Positions 51,064 to 59,923 of a stretch of 64,000 nt of DNA are shown here, one piece after another. The stretch comes from Streptomyces sp. R33 (lineage in GTDB: Bacteria > Actinomycetota > Actinomycetes > Streptomycetales > Streptomycetaceae). The translations under genes were made by a program, and so were the position numbers. Below the pieces are notes generated by a model. It saw only the letters and a program-made list of their open reading frames with translations, had not been told where the DNA came from and did not search any database. The stretch lies in the NCBI RefSeq assembly GCF_041200175.1, contig NZ_CP165727.1, forward strand, positions 7,062,001-7,126,000. The letters run 5' to 3'. Positions within the stretch are counted from its first letter, which is position 1, and the number at the start of each line of letters is the position of its first letter.

Positions 51064-53238
51064 TCAGCCGGTGGACGCCGCCGCACCACCCAGGAACGCG
51101 GCCTCGTAGGCCTCGTCGCCGATCGCCGCGCGGGCCTGCCGCTCGCCCCGGTCCCGCAGGGCCGTCAGCGAGGGTGAGCCCATCTGCGGCCGGCCGACCG
51201 TGCGCCACCAGGCGTGCCCGGTGCCCAGCAGCCGCGCCGCGAGCTCCCCGTCGCCCAGCGCCGCCACCGCCGCCGCGAGCATGTCGAGGCCCAGAGCTAT
51301 CCCGAACCGGTCGCCGAGCAGCCGCTTGCCCGAGAGCATCGCCCGTACGTGGCGTGCCGCCTCCCCGTGCTGGCCGAGCCCGAGCGCCGCGACCGCCAGC
51401 ACGTAGTCCGCGTACGCCCGCAGCCAGCGCTCGCCCAGCTCCGCACACGCCTCGCGCAGCCGCCGCGCCTCCTCGGCGGCCTCCTCGAAGCGTTCCAGGT
51501 CGCACAGGGCGTAGCTGGTGGCCAGCCGGCACAGGAGCCAGCCCGGGCCGCTGGTCCGCCCGCCGTGCCCGCCCCGTGCCCGGGGCCCCGCCAGCTCCAG
51601 CGCCCGTACGGGATCCCCGGGCATCAGCACCGACACCGCGTGGAGATAGGCCGCGCGCAGCTCCGGCTCGGGATCCGCCAGCCGGGCCGCCGCGCGGGTG
51701 CACTCCGCGCCCAGCTCCCGGGCCGCGTCCATGTCCCCCTGGAGCAGGGCGGTCAGCCCGAGGGCCCATACGGCCTGGGCGTACGCGGCACCCGTGCCCG
51801 GGGCCGTTTTCAGCGCCCGTTCCAGGAAACCCCGGCCCTCGTGGACGTGCCCGCACGAGAACCAGAAGAACCACAGCGCCCCCGCCATTTCGAGCGCGGC
51901 CGCCGGGTCGGCGGCGAGGAGGTGCTCCAGCGCCGTCCGCAGCTGCGAGTGCTCGGCGGTCATCCTGCGGTACCAGTCCACCTGGTCCGGGCCCAGCCAG
52001 CCCCGGTCGGCGGCCTGGGAGAGTGCCGCGTACCAGTGGGCGTGCCGGTCGGCGACCGTGTGCACCTCGCCGAGTTCGGTCAGCCAGTCGTGGCCGTACT
52101 CGCGGATGGTGTCCAGCATCCGGTAGCGGGTGCCCGCGCCGCGCTCCCGGCTGCGCCGCACGACGGACTTCGCGACCAGCCCCGCCAGCACCCGCTCCAC
52201 CCGGGAGGCGGGCAGCGGGCCGCCCGAGCACACCGCCCGGGCCGCGGCGACGTCGAAGTCCCCGGTGAAGACGGACAGCCGGGCCCACAGCAGCCGTTCC
52301 ACCGGCTCGCACAGCTCGTGGCTCCAGCCGATCGCGGTCCGCATCGTCCGGTGCCGGGGCTGGAGCACGGGCCGGGTGTCGGACAGCACGGCGAAGCGGG
52401 CGCCCAGGCGCTGCGCCGTCTGCTCCAGGGTCCACAGGCGCAGCCGGGCGCCGGCGAGTTCCAGCGCCAGCGGGATCCCGTCGAGGCGCCGGCAGACCTC
52501 GGCCGCGAGCTCGGCCCGTTCGGGGTCCTCGAAGGCGGCCGCGGCCTGCGGGGTCGCGGCCACGGCGCGGGCGCGGAACAGGGCGAGTGCGTCGCTGTCG
52601 GGTCCGTCGCAGGGCAGCGGGCAGACCTCGACGACCTTCTCGCAGGGGCTGGCGAGCGCTTGCCGGGAGGTGACCAGGACCGTCAGTCCCGGTGCGGACT
52701 GGAGGAGTTCACCCACGAGGTGGCGGCACTCGGCCACCATGTGCTCGCAGGTGTCGAGGACGAGGAGCAGCTCCTTGTCGGCCACCCACGCGCACAGCTC
52801 CTCGTCGAGGGGGCGGGCGGAGTGGTCGGCCAGACCGACGGCGTGGGCGACGGTCATGGTGAGCAGGCCGGGATCGCGCAGCGGCGAGAGATCCACCCAC
52901 CAGACCCCGTCGGGCCGGGCCTGTTCGGGGTCGGTGACGGCCCGCAGGGCGAGCCGGGACTTGCCGACGCCGCCCACCCCGGTGAGGGTGGTCAGCCTGC
53001 GGGAACGCAACAGGCAGTGCAGTTCGGCGAGTTCGTTCTCCCGGCCGATGAAGCCCGCCGGGTCGGGCGGCAGGTTCCCCGGCAGGGCGCCGGGAGCCGG
53101 CTCGGGATCGCCGTCGGCCTCCGCGGAATCCGACTCTTTGCTGTTGAACGCGTACTCACCGAACACGGATGTATTGTGCGCGATCTTCTTGTCCGGTAGT
53201 GCCGTTCGGTCCGTTTTGCTGTCACGTTGCCGGGACAT
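51064..53238 (-). CDS. STAND-type NTPase with TPR-like region, no output domain
   Basis: A 724-residue protein. A 60-residue disordered N-terminus, then a NB-ARC-like ATPase core with Walker A GVGGVGKS (87-94), Walker B LLLVLDTCEH (157-166), sensor VTSRQAL, and a GxPLALELAG motif, then a long helical, TPR-like repeat region to the C-terminus. Related Streptomyces regulators (AfsR, LuxR-type) have a DNA-binding domain; none is seen here. It follows a FnIII lipoprotein by 12 bases and the pair is one transcript. Confidence 0.82.
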   Translation of the reverse strand: MSRQRDSKTDRTALPDKKIAHNTSVFGEYAFNSKESDSAEADGDPEPAPGALPGNLPPDPAGFIGRENELAELHCLLRSRRLTTLTGVGGVGKSRLALRAVTDPEQARPDGVWWVDLSPLRDPGLLTMTVAHAVGLADHSARPLDEELCAWVADKELLLVLDTCEHMVAECRHLVGELLQSAPGLTVLVTSRQALASPCEKVVEVCPLPCDGPDSDALALFRARAVAATPQAAAAFEDPERAELAAEVCRRLDGIPLALELAGARLRLWTLEQTAQRLGARFAVLSDTRPVLQPRHRTMRTAIGWSHELCEPVERLLWARLSVFTGDFDVAAARAVCSGGPLPASRVERVLAGLVAKSVVRRSRERGAGTRYRMLDTIREYGHDWLTELGEVHTVADRHAHWYAALSQAADRGWLGPDQVDWYRRMTAEHSQLRTALEHLLAADPAAALEMAGALWFFWFSCGHVHEGRGFLERALKTAPGTGAAYAQAVWALGLTALLQGDMDAARELGAECTRAAARLADPEPELRAAYLHAVSVLMPGDPVRALELAGPRARGGHGGRTSGPGWLLCRLATSYALCDLERFEEAAEEARRLREACAELGERWLRAYADYVLAVAALGLGQHGEAARHVRAMLSGKRLLGDRFGIALGLDMLAAAVAALGDGELAARLLGTGHAWWRTVGRPQMGSPSLTALRDRGERQARAAIGDEAYEAAFLGGAAASTG

Positions 53239-53250
53239 CGGCCGGCCGCC

Positions 53251-54204
53251 TCACGGCACGAGTACGATGCGCCGTTCCGCGGAGAACGCTCCCCAGTTGC
53301 CGTCGGGCAGGCGGGCGCGCAGCTTGAGCGTCCACTGCGTGCCGGCGGGCTCGGTCACCGTGAGCCGGTGCTCCACCCCGGCGGCCCCGGACGGGGGCAC
53401 GGCGCCGGCGCCGAACTGGATGACGGTCACGGGCCGTCCGTTGACGTGGAGTTCGTACTCGCCGGTCGGGCGGCCGGTGTCCGGCGCGGTCCAGGTCAGC
53501 GTGACGGCGCCGGGCGAGGCGGTCGCGGTGAACTCGGCGGGGGCGGTGCCCGGCCCCTGGCCGGCGGACGGCGGGGTGGTCACGTCCACCGCCGGGCCGT
53601 CGGGGGAGGAGTTGTCCGCGCCGTCGCGGGCGCGGACGGTGAAGGTGTAGACGGTGTCCGGCTGGAGGCCGGTCAGGGTGGTGCCGGTCTCGGTGGGGCC
53701 GGCCGTGTGGATCCGGATGCCGCCCTGGTAGACGTCGTACGCGGTCACGCCCGTGTCGTCGGTCGCGGCAGCCCAGGACAGGGTGGCGGCCCGGGGCCCG
53801 TCGGCCCGGCCCGTGGTGCGGGCGGGGGCGCTGGGGGCCTGGCGGTCCTCGGCCTTGGCCGCCGGGGTGGTGGCCGCGGCGGCCGCGCTCGGGGCGGAGG
53901 CGTTGCCGGCGGCGTCCCGGGCCCGGACCGTGAAGGCGTAGGCGGTCTGCGGGGTGAGGCCGGTGATGTCCACCATCGTCTTGTCGGCCGGGAGTTCGCG
54001 CACCAGCCGGCCCGCCTGGAACACCTGGTAGCCGGTCACCCCGTCGGCCGGGGCCGCCGCCTGCCACATGACGTGCACGGAGGTGGCGCTGCCGGCCTGC
54101 GCGGTGATCCCGGCAGGGGCTGCCGGCGGCCGGGTGTCGGCCGCGGTGCAGGCGGCGAGTCCGGTGGCGGCCAGGAGGACGAGCAGGGGGGCGGTGCGTC
54201 GCAC
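53251..54204 (-). CDS. Lipoprotein with three fibronectin type III domains
   Basis: A 317-residue surface lipoprotein. GTG start at 54204 follows GAGGAGG. Signal and lipobox LAAC with lipidated Cys19. Three FnIII-like beta domains at about residues 26-114, 122-210 and 222-317, the first two carrying the YxFTVRARDxAGN pattern. FnIII units are typical of chitinases and glycosidases, but no catalytic domain is present. Twelve bases before the STAND ATPase gene; a DasR-like GGTCTAGAC site lies 33 bases upstream of the start. Confidence 0.82.
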   Translation of the reverse strand: MRRTAPLLVLLAATGLAACTAADTRPPAAPAGITAQAGSATSVHVMWQAAAPADGVTGYQVFQAGRLVRELPADKTMVDITGLTPQTAYAFTVRARDAAGNASAPSAAAAATTPAAKAEDRQAPSAPARTTGRADGPRAATLSWAAATDDTGVTAYDVYQGGIRIHTAGPTETGTTLTGLQPDTVYTFTVRARDGADNSSPDGPAVDVTTPPSAGQGPGTAPAEFTATASPGAVTLTWTAPDTGRPTGEYELHVNGRPVTVIQFGAGAVPPSGAAGVEHRLTVTEPAGTQWTLKLRARLPDGNWGAFSAERRIVLVP

Positions 54205-54236
54205 GGGGCCCTCCTCGACGTCCGCTTCCTCGTAAA

Positions 54237-54245
54237 GGTCTAGAC
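54237..54245 (-). promoter_or_regulatory. Possible DasR-type site (GGTCTAGAC)
   Basis: The core GTCTAGAC (54238-54245) is a perfect 8-bp palindrome and GGTCTAGAC matches the centre of the DasR element. Flanks fit poorly (about 11 of 16 positions agree with the consensus I recall). It lies upstream of the lipoprotein-STAND operon near a TATATG -10-like sequence on the minus strand. Confidence 0.4.
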
Positions 54246-54404
54246 ATATATGGCACGGGCGTGGGCGGCAGGGCAAGCCCCGGGGAGAGATCGTCAAGCA
54301 CGGATCGCCCGTCACGGACGGTCAACACCCGTACGGCGGACACGGGTTTCGCCCGAAGGCACCCCTTCCTGCGCCACGATGGGCGCCGCTCTCAGGAGGT
54401 ATCG

Positions 54405-54599
54405 ATGGTGATTTCGCTCTCCGTGGTCGTGCTGCTCCTCGTCCTCGCATGGATCTTCATGCGCAGCGGCGGCCTCAAGTTCTCCCACGCCCTCGTCTGC
54501 GCGCTGCTCGGCTTCTACCTCGCGAGCAGCAGCATGGCGGCAACCATCCACGACGGTCTGTCGGCCACCGCCCAAGTGGTCTCGGGCCTGCGCCCGTAG
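54405..54599 (+). CDS. Small two-helix membrane protein
   Basis: A 64-residue protein with two hydrophobic helices (VISLSVVVLLLVLAWIFM and ALVCALLGFYLASSSMA). AGGAGGT (54394-54400) is placed well ahead of the ATG at 54405. Similar small proteins occur widely in Streptomyces, sometimes near plasmid or transfer genes; function unknown. Confidence 0.75.
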   Translation: MVISLSVVVLLLVLAWIFMRSGGLKFSHALVCALLGFYLASSSMAATIHDGLSATAQVVSGLRP

Positions 54600-54760
54600 G
54601 CGCCCGTGGGCCGGCGGCCGGTCCGGCTTGATCGACTGTTGCGCCTTCGTGAATCATCCGGCTCTTCCATGGACTCCTCATGCGGTGCGATCTAGCGTCT
54701 GGCGGCGGCGCGATGTCATACGCACTGTCAATAAAACTGAAGAGAACGGAGGAAGTCCGG

Positions 54761-56329
54761 ATGTTCCGAAGAGCGCTGAACTGCGCCGTGGTCCCCGCCC
54801 TCATCGTGTTCACGGCGATGTACGGGATCTCCCCGGCGCAGGCAGAGCAGATACCCCAGGCCCCCGGCCACCGGCTGGTCAGCCACTACGACGGCGCCCC
54901 CGCGGCCGCCGCCCCGCTACCCGGCGAAGCCCCGCCCCAGCACCCCTTCCTCGCGCCCAACGGCCGCAGCGGCATGCACTCCGACGCCGGGGGCAGCGCC
55001 ACCTTCCCCTGGTCCGGTCCGCTCGGCAAGAACCCGAGGGTGACCAGCGAGAAGATCGCGGCCCTCGGCGGCGAATGCGCCACCGCCACCTTCGACGCGG
55101 GCGGCAGGCTGGTCACGGTGTGCGGCACCTTCTCCGGCTTCAAGGTCAAGCTCCTCGACCCCCGTACGCTGGCCACGCTCGCGGAACACCAGCTCCCGCA
55201 GCGTTCCTCGACGGTCGAGGCGATCACCTCCCTCGACTTCTCGAAGATCTTCAAGGACACCTCGGGCGGCGCCTACTTCTACCTCGACAACGAGGACCGG
55301 GCCGTCCTGGCCGACTCCCGCCAGCACATCCTGCGCCTCTCGCACACGCAGCAGCCGGACGGCAGCTGGGCGTTCGCCGTGGACGACGACTGGGACCTCA
55401 CCGGCCAGGTCCCGCACGACTGCGTCACCTGGACCAACCTGCGGCCCAGCGGCACCTGCGACCCCGTGACCTCCGTGATGCCCGACTGGAACGGCCGCAT
55501 CTGGTGGGTCACCCGCCAGGGCAGGGTGGGCACCGTGGACCCGCAGACCTCGCAGATCCGCTCGATCCGGCTTCCCGGCGAGGAGATCCAGAACTCCTTC
55601 TCGGTCGCCGAGGACGGTGTGTCGATCGTCTCCGACCACGCCCTCTACAGCTTCCGCGCCGCCGCCGACGGCACCCCCGAGGTGCAGTGGCGCCAGACGT
55701 ACGACCGCGGTACGGGAACCAAACCGGGCTCCGTGAACCAGGGTTCGGGAACCACCCCGGACCTGTTCGGCGACGGCTACGTCGCCATCACCGACAACGC
55801 CGACGACCGCATGAACGTCCTGGTCTACCGGCGGGGCGCGGACGTGCCGGCCGACCGGCGGCTGGTCTGCACGGTCCCGGTGTTCGCCAGCGGCGCCTCG
55901 ACCACCGACAACTCCCTGATCACCTGGGGCAACAGCATCGTCGTCGAGAACAACTACGGCTACGAGAACCTCACCAGCCTGCTGCTCGGCAAGTCGGTCG
56001 TCGGCGGCGCCAGCCGGATCGACGTCCGCGCCGACGGCAGCGGCTGCGACACGGTGTGGCAGAGCGGCATCCGCGCGCCCTCCGTCGTCCCGAAGCTGTC
56101 CACCGCGAACGGGCTGCTCTACTTCTACGAGAAGGAGCCCAACGCCTGGGGGATCGACGCCTGGTACCTGACGGCGGTGGACTTCCGCACCGGCGAGCGC
56201 CGCTGGCGGCAGCTGACCGGCACCGGCCCCCTGTACGACAACAACTGGGCGCCGATCACCCTCGGCCCCGACGGCACGGCGTACGTCGGCGTCTTCAACG
56301 GCATCGTCGCGGTCCGCGACGGCGGCTGA
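54761..56329 (+). CDS. Secreted protein, beta-propeller-like
   Basis: A 522-residue exported protein. The signal peptide MFRRALNCAVVPALIVF ... ISPAQA (about 28 residues) is clear. The body has repeated WxVTRxGRVGTVD, SVAEDGVSIVSDH, ITLGPDGTAYVGVF patterns typical of beta-propeller blades. GGAGG lies just ahead of ATG 54761. No catalytic motif recognised. A hairpin follows at 56349. Confidence 0.75.
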   Translation: MFRRALNCAVVPALIVFTAMYGISPAQAEQIPQAPGHRLVSHYDGAPAAAAPLPGEAPPQHPFLAPNGRSGMHSDAGGSATFPWSGPLGKNPRVTSEKIAALGGECATATFDAGGRLVTVCGTFSGFKVKLLDPRTLATLAEHQLPQRSSTVEAITSLDFSKIFKDTSGGAYFYLDNEDRAVLADSRQHILRLSHTQQPDGSWAFAVDDDWDLTGQVPHDCVTWTNLRPSGTCDPVTSVMPDWNGRIWWVTRQGRVGTVDPQTSQIRSIRLPGEEIQNSFSVAEDGVSIVSDHALYSFRAAADGTPEVQWRQTYDRGTGTKPGSVNQGSGTTPDLFGDGYVAITDNADDRMNVLVYRRGADVPADRRLVCTVPVFASGASTTDNSLITWGNSIVVENNYGYENLTSLLLGKSVVGGASRIDVRADGSGCDTVWQSGIRAPSVVPKLSTANGLLYFYEKEPNAWGIDAWYLTAVDFRTGERRWRQLTGTGPLYDNNWAPITLGPDGTAYVGVFNGIVAVRDGG

Positions 56330-56348
56330 GGCCGGGCCCGCAGCGGCC

Positions 56349-56377
56349 CCGGCCGGCACGCGATCCGTGTCGGCCGG
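56349..56377. terminator. Hairpin terminator between convergent genes
   Basis: Stem of about 11 pairs (CCGGCCGGCAC at 56349-56359 with GTGTCGGCCGG at 56367-56377, one G-T pair), seven-base loop. It separates the secreted protein gene from the cytochrome b gene. Confidence 0.65.
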
Positions 56378-56383
56378 CCCCCC

Positions 56384-57031
56384 TCACTCCTCGGTCCGTC
56401 CGGGCTGCCACAGCGGGTGCTCGCGCTCGGCCCAGGCGCGGCCGACGGACCCGGTGCGCAGCCCGCGCCGGGCCTCGGGATCGGCCAGGGCCTTGCCGAT
56501 GTGCGCGGCGAGCACGACGCCGACGGCGAGGGCCAGCCAGTCGTGGACGAAGGTGGCGGCCGTGCGCCGGCCGACCGGGACGAGACCGGTCCACCACATG
56601 AGCACGCCGGTGCCGGCCATCACCAGCACCGCCCCGGCCAGCCAGCCCGCGTACACCTTCTGCCCGGCGTTGAACTTCCCGGCGGGCCGCTCCGTCACGC
56701 GGTCGCGCCGCAAGGCGGCCCGCAGCCAGACCCGGTCGTGCGGCCCGAACCGGCCCAGGCGCCGCAGATCTGCGCGGAAGGCCCGCGAGGCGAGCCCCAG
56801 CAGGAACGGCACGACGAGCAGCAGCCCGGACCAGACGTGCACGGTGACGACGAGGTGGCGGCGGCCGACGAGTTCGGCCAGCGGTGGCAGGTACAGGCAG
56901 AGCGCCGTGGCGCCGCACAGGCCCATCAGCGCGGCGGTGGCCCGGTGGATCCACCGCTCGGCGCGGCTGAACCGGCGGACCCGCCCGGGGTGCGGGGCGC
57001 GCTCCGGCGCGGGCTCAGACCGTGGGGGCAT
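56384..57031 (-). CDS. Cytochrome b/b6-like membrane protein
   Basis: A 215-residue membrane protein with about four helices and His pairs in WIHRATAALMG, HVWSGLLL, FVHDWLALAV and LAAHIGKAL, suitable for two haem b groups (cytochrome b561 type). ATG 57031. It overlaps the end of the molybdopterin gene by 17 bases, so it is made together with it and probably passes electrons to or from that enzyme, much as MsrQ serves MsrP. Confidence 0.8.
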   Translation of the reverse strand: MPPRSEPAPERAPHPGRVRRFSRAERWIHRATAALMGLCGATALCLYLPPLAELVGRRHLVVTVHVWSGLLLVVPFLLGLASRAFRADLRRLGRFGPHDRVWLRAALRRDRVTERPAGKFNAGQKVYAGWLAGAVLVMAGTGVLMWWTGLVPVGRRTAATFVHDWLALAVGVVLAAHIGKALADPEARRGLRTGSVGRAWAEREHPLWQPGRTEE

Positions 57032-57770
57032 CGTCACGTCCGTTCGACCGGCCGACCCAGGCGTCGACCTCGTAGCCGAGGCGCTCCCAGTAGCCCGGCT
57101 CGACGTCACGGGTGACGGTGATGCCGGAGAGCCACTTCGCCGATTTGTAGAAGTACATGGGGGCGACGTACAGCCGGACGGGACCGCCGTGGGAGTGGCT
57201 CAGCGGCTTGTCCTGCATGCGCAGCGCCACCATGACGTCGTCCCGGCGGGCCTGGGGGAGCGTGAGGCTCTCGGTGTACGTGCCGTCGAAGCAGCTGAAC
57301 CGGATCGCCCGGGCCTCGGGGCGCACCCCGGCGGCGTCGAGCAGCCGCGCCAGCGGCACCCCTTCGAAGGGGGTGCCGGGAACCCGCCAGCCGGTGACGC
57401 ACTGGACGTCCCGTACGACGCGGGTCTGCGGGAGCTGCTGCAGCGCGTCGAGGGTGTACGTCATGGGGCGGTCGACCAGGCCGTCGACGGTGAGCCGGTA
57501 GTTCTCGGGGCCGCGGCGGGGGACGGAGGAGGCCACCGAGTAGTAGCGGAACCCGCTGCCGTTCGGCAGCAGGCCGGTGAGGCCGGTGGGGTCCTTGTCG
57601 GCGGCAGCGCCGAGGAGGCCGTCGAAACCGCCCTGGAGGTACGGGGCGCCGACCAGTCCGGCCGCGCCGAGCCCGACCATCCCGAGGACCAGGCGGCGGC
57701 CGACCGGCGCGCCCTGACCGTCGGGGTCGGGCGGCGGTGGTGCGGGTACGGGTGCGGGTGCTGGGCTCAC
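57015..57770 (-). CDS. Molybdopterin-dependent oxidoreductase (sulfite oxidase fold)
   Basis: A 251-residue protein. N-terminal anchor or Tat-like stretch GRRLVLGMVGLGAAGL follows a Pro-rich lead. The Moco domain shows VQCVTGWRVPGTPFEGVPL with the Mo-ligand Cys and SHSHGGPVRLYVAPMYFYKSAKW. It resembles the YedY/MsrP group acting on oxidised methionine. Start GTG 57770; the longer 57803 start is possible. Confidence 0.82.
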   Translation of the reverse strand: MSPAPAPVPAPPPPDPDGQGAPVGRRLVLGMVGLGAAGLVGAPYLQGGFDGLLGAAADKDPTGLTGLLPNGSGFRYYSVASSVPRRGPENYRLTVDGLVDRPMTYTLDALQQLPQTRVVRDVQCVTGWRVPGTPFEGVPLARLLDAAGVRPEARAIRFSCFDGTYTESLTLPQARRDDVMVALRMQDKPLSHSHGGPVRLYVAPMYFYKSAKWLSGITVTRDVEPGYWERLGYEVDAWVGRSNGRDDAPTV

Positions 57771-57862
57771 GGGCCGATTCGACCACCGCCGGCGCCCCCG
57801 CACCAGGCCCGGCGGCAGTCCGTCAGACTTCCGTCACACTTGTCCGCGTCCCGCGCCGCGGT

Positions 57863-58531
57863 CTATGCCTGCCAGAAGAAGACGGCCGTCATCCGCTTCT
57901 CCTCCAGGGTCTGCCCGAAGTACCCGGTGGCGCTGTGGATCAGGTTCGCGGAGTAGAGCAGCAGCCGGTTGGCGCGGTGGGGGACCCGTACGTCCTCGGT
58001 GAAGGAGTCGGGGGACACGAAGCGGGTGCCCAGCGCGTCGACCAGGTTGTTGTGCGGTGCGATCACCTGGTTGCCGCCCAGGGCGCCGCCGGGCAGGCTC
58101 TGGCGGTAGAAGCTCGTCCCGCAGTCCTTCGGGGCCTTCGGGTTGAGGTAGAGCACGGCGGCGTAGCGGCAGAGGGTCCGCGAATCGGTGTGCGGGCGCG
58201 GCTCGGACTCGCCCTCGCCGACGACCTGGACGCAGTTGTGGTTGAACGTGCCGCCGCCCGCGGGCCGTTCGGCCCAGATCCGCGGGGCGCCGGTCGACTT
58301 GCGCACCAGCCGTTCCACCAGGGCCAGTTCATCGGGCTCGAGACCCGGCATGGCGCGCAGCCCCGGCCAGCTCTCGGGCTTGTGCGGATAGCCCTCGGTC
58401 CAGTCGTCCTTGGCCAGGCAGCGCTCCCGTACGGCGTCCGGATCCGGCAGTACGTCGTCCAGCACCCAGTAGTCGCGCCCGCGGGTCGGCTTGCGGTACG
58501 GGAGGACGGGGAGGGGAGGAGGTAGGGGCAT
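57863..58531 (-). CDS. 2-oxoglutarate/Fe(II) oxygenase-like protein (DUF6445)
   Basis: A 222-residue cupin-type oxygenase. Iron site appears as PHTDSRT (HxD) and a late His in NLIHSATGYFG. The RRLLLYSANLIHSA region is typical of prolyl-hydroxylase-like or DUF6445 proteins. ATG 58531 was chosen over the GTG at 58549. Substrate unknown. It lies between two unrelated units and is divergent from the DUF2278 gene. Confidence 0.72.
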   Translation of the reverse strand: MPLPPPLPVLPYRKPTRGRDYWVLDDVLPDPDAVRERCLAKDDWTEGYPHKPESWPGLRAMPGLEPDELALVERLVRKSTGAPRIWAERPAGGGTFNHNCVQVVGEGESEPRPHTDSRTLCRYAAVLYLNPKAPKDCGTSFYRQSLPGGALGGNQVIAPHNNLVDALGTRFVSPDSFTEDVRVPHRANRLLLYSANLIHSATGYFGQTLEEKRMTAVFFWQA

Positions 58532-58675
58532 GGGAGGGACCGTAGCCACCGTGCCCGGGGCGGCTCGCTCCGGAGGCAGTCAACGTTCCGTCAAGTGTTC
58601 CCCATGGGTGCCGCGTCGGTACGGACACGCCCTGGGGCGTCCGCCGCCGGGCCGGCCGGGTGGTTCACTGGCGGG

Positions 58676-59347
58676 ATGCCGCTCGAAAACTACGGAGTGC
58701 TGTCCGGAACCCTGCACCGCCACTTCCGCGACCGGCCCGACGACCAGGGCCGCTGGTTCCACGTCCATCTGGAGGTCGACACCCCCGGCGGCCGCTACGC
58801 GTGTGCCGTCGACGTGGACAGCAAGAACTCCGCGGTCGGGGTGCAGTGGAAGGTGTTCACCCTCCACGCCTCGGTGCTCGAACCCGTCGACTCGCCGTCG
58901 CCCGGGTACCACGACCTCGCCATGACCTCCGGATCGGGCGCGCTCGACTACCTCCGGCACCCTGCGCTCGCGGACCGCCCCGGCTGCCTCCTCGGTGGAC
59001 ACCCGCCGCACTGGTACCAGCGCATCCTGAACCGGCTGAGCCCGCCCCGGCCCTGGATCTCAGGCTCCTACCTGGAGGCCTCCGGGGCGCTGGAGCCGAT
59101 CCTCGTGCCCGGCCGGCCGGTCCTGATCTTCGGCGAGCCCTTCGACGAGGGGCTCGGCATGCACAACATCCACCAGAACCAGGGCGACCCGTACGGCAGT
59201 CAGTGGTGGGCGGACAACGGCATCTGGCAGGACGGGGCCACGCTGACCCGGCGCCCGGACGGCCTCTTCGACGTGTTCATCTCCAGGTTCTCCACCCAGA
59301 AGGAACCCACCGACGCCGAGGGCCACCCGGTCCGGGCGCAGCCTTAG
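58676..59347 (+). CDS. DUF2278 family protein
   Basis: A 223-residue soluble protein of the DUF2278 family, seen in MHNIHQNQGDPYGSQWWADNG and the start MPLENYGVLSGTLHRHFRD. Function unknown; the motifs are highly conserved and suggest an enzyme or binding protein. ATG 58676. Its stop overlaps the stop of the convergent membrane-protein gene by three bases. Confidence 0.85.
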   Translation: MPLENYGVLSGTLHRHFRDRPDDQGRWFHVHLEVDTPGGRYACAVDVDSKNSAVGVQWKVFTLHASVLEPVDSPSPGYHDLAMTSGSGALDYLRHPALADRPGCLLGGHPPHWYQRILNRLSPPRPWISGSYLEASGALEPILVPGRPVLIFGEPFDEGLGMHNIHQNQGDPYGSQWWADNGIWQDGATLTRRPDGLFDVFISRFSTQKEPTDAEGHPVRAQP

Positions 59348-59745
59348 GGCTGGTGCGGGCGGCGGGCCGCCACCACCGCGCACACCGCCGCGAGCGGCAG
59401 TTCCGCGCCCACCGCCAGGACCAGGGCCGTCGCCCGGGCGCTGCCCGGAGCCGAGGTCGTCACGTCGAACCAGGCGTCCATCACCAGCAGAGCGGCCGTC
59501 GCCGCGGCGAGGGGCGCCGCGCGGGCATCGTGCCGCCTCAGCAGCAGGCCCGTACCGCCGAGTCCCGCGGCCAGCACGGCGTCCAGCCCGATCCAGGCGG
59601 TGGACCAGTTGGAGACCTCCGCGGTCTGCGGCAGCGTCTTCACCAGCACCGCCATCCACGGCAGGAGCGCCACTGCGGCTCCGCTGAGCAGTACGGCCGG
59701 CCAGGGCGTGCGGCGGGCGTGGAAGCGCGGGGCGACGAGGGTCAT
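59344..59745 (-). CDS. Small four-helix membrane protein
   Basis: A 133-residue protein with about four predicted helices (AVLLSGAAVALLPWMAVLV, AWIGLDAVLAAGLGG, AAATAALLVMDAW, VLAVGAELPLAAVCAVVAA). ATG 59745 with AGGAG ahead. It converges on DUF2278 with overlapping stop codons. No family assigned. Confidence 0.72.
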   Translation of the reverse strand: MTLVAPRFHARRTPWPAVLLSGAAVALLPWMAVLVKTLPQTAEVSNWSTAWIGLDAVLAAGLGGTGLLLRRHDARAAPLAAATAALLVMDAWFDVTTSAPGSARATALVLAVGAELPLAAVCAVVAARRPHQP

Positions 59746-59923
59746 GGCGGTGGAGCTCCTTCCGGCCCCGGCGGTCCGTCCCCCGGGCACGGCGACCACT
59801 CTGGTCGCGCGGGAGGGCGAAATCAGTAGCGGCACTGTCCGGACCGGGGGTGGCACTGGCTGCACCCCCGGGCGGGCACCAGGGTGGTGGCACGGCTCTG
59901 ACCAGTGCGATTACCGTACGGGC

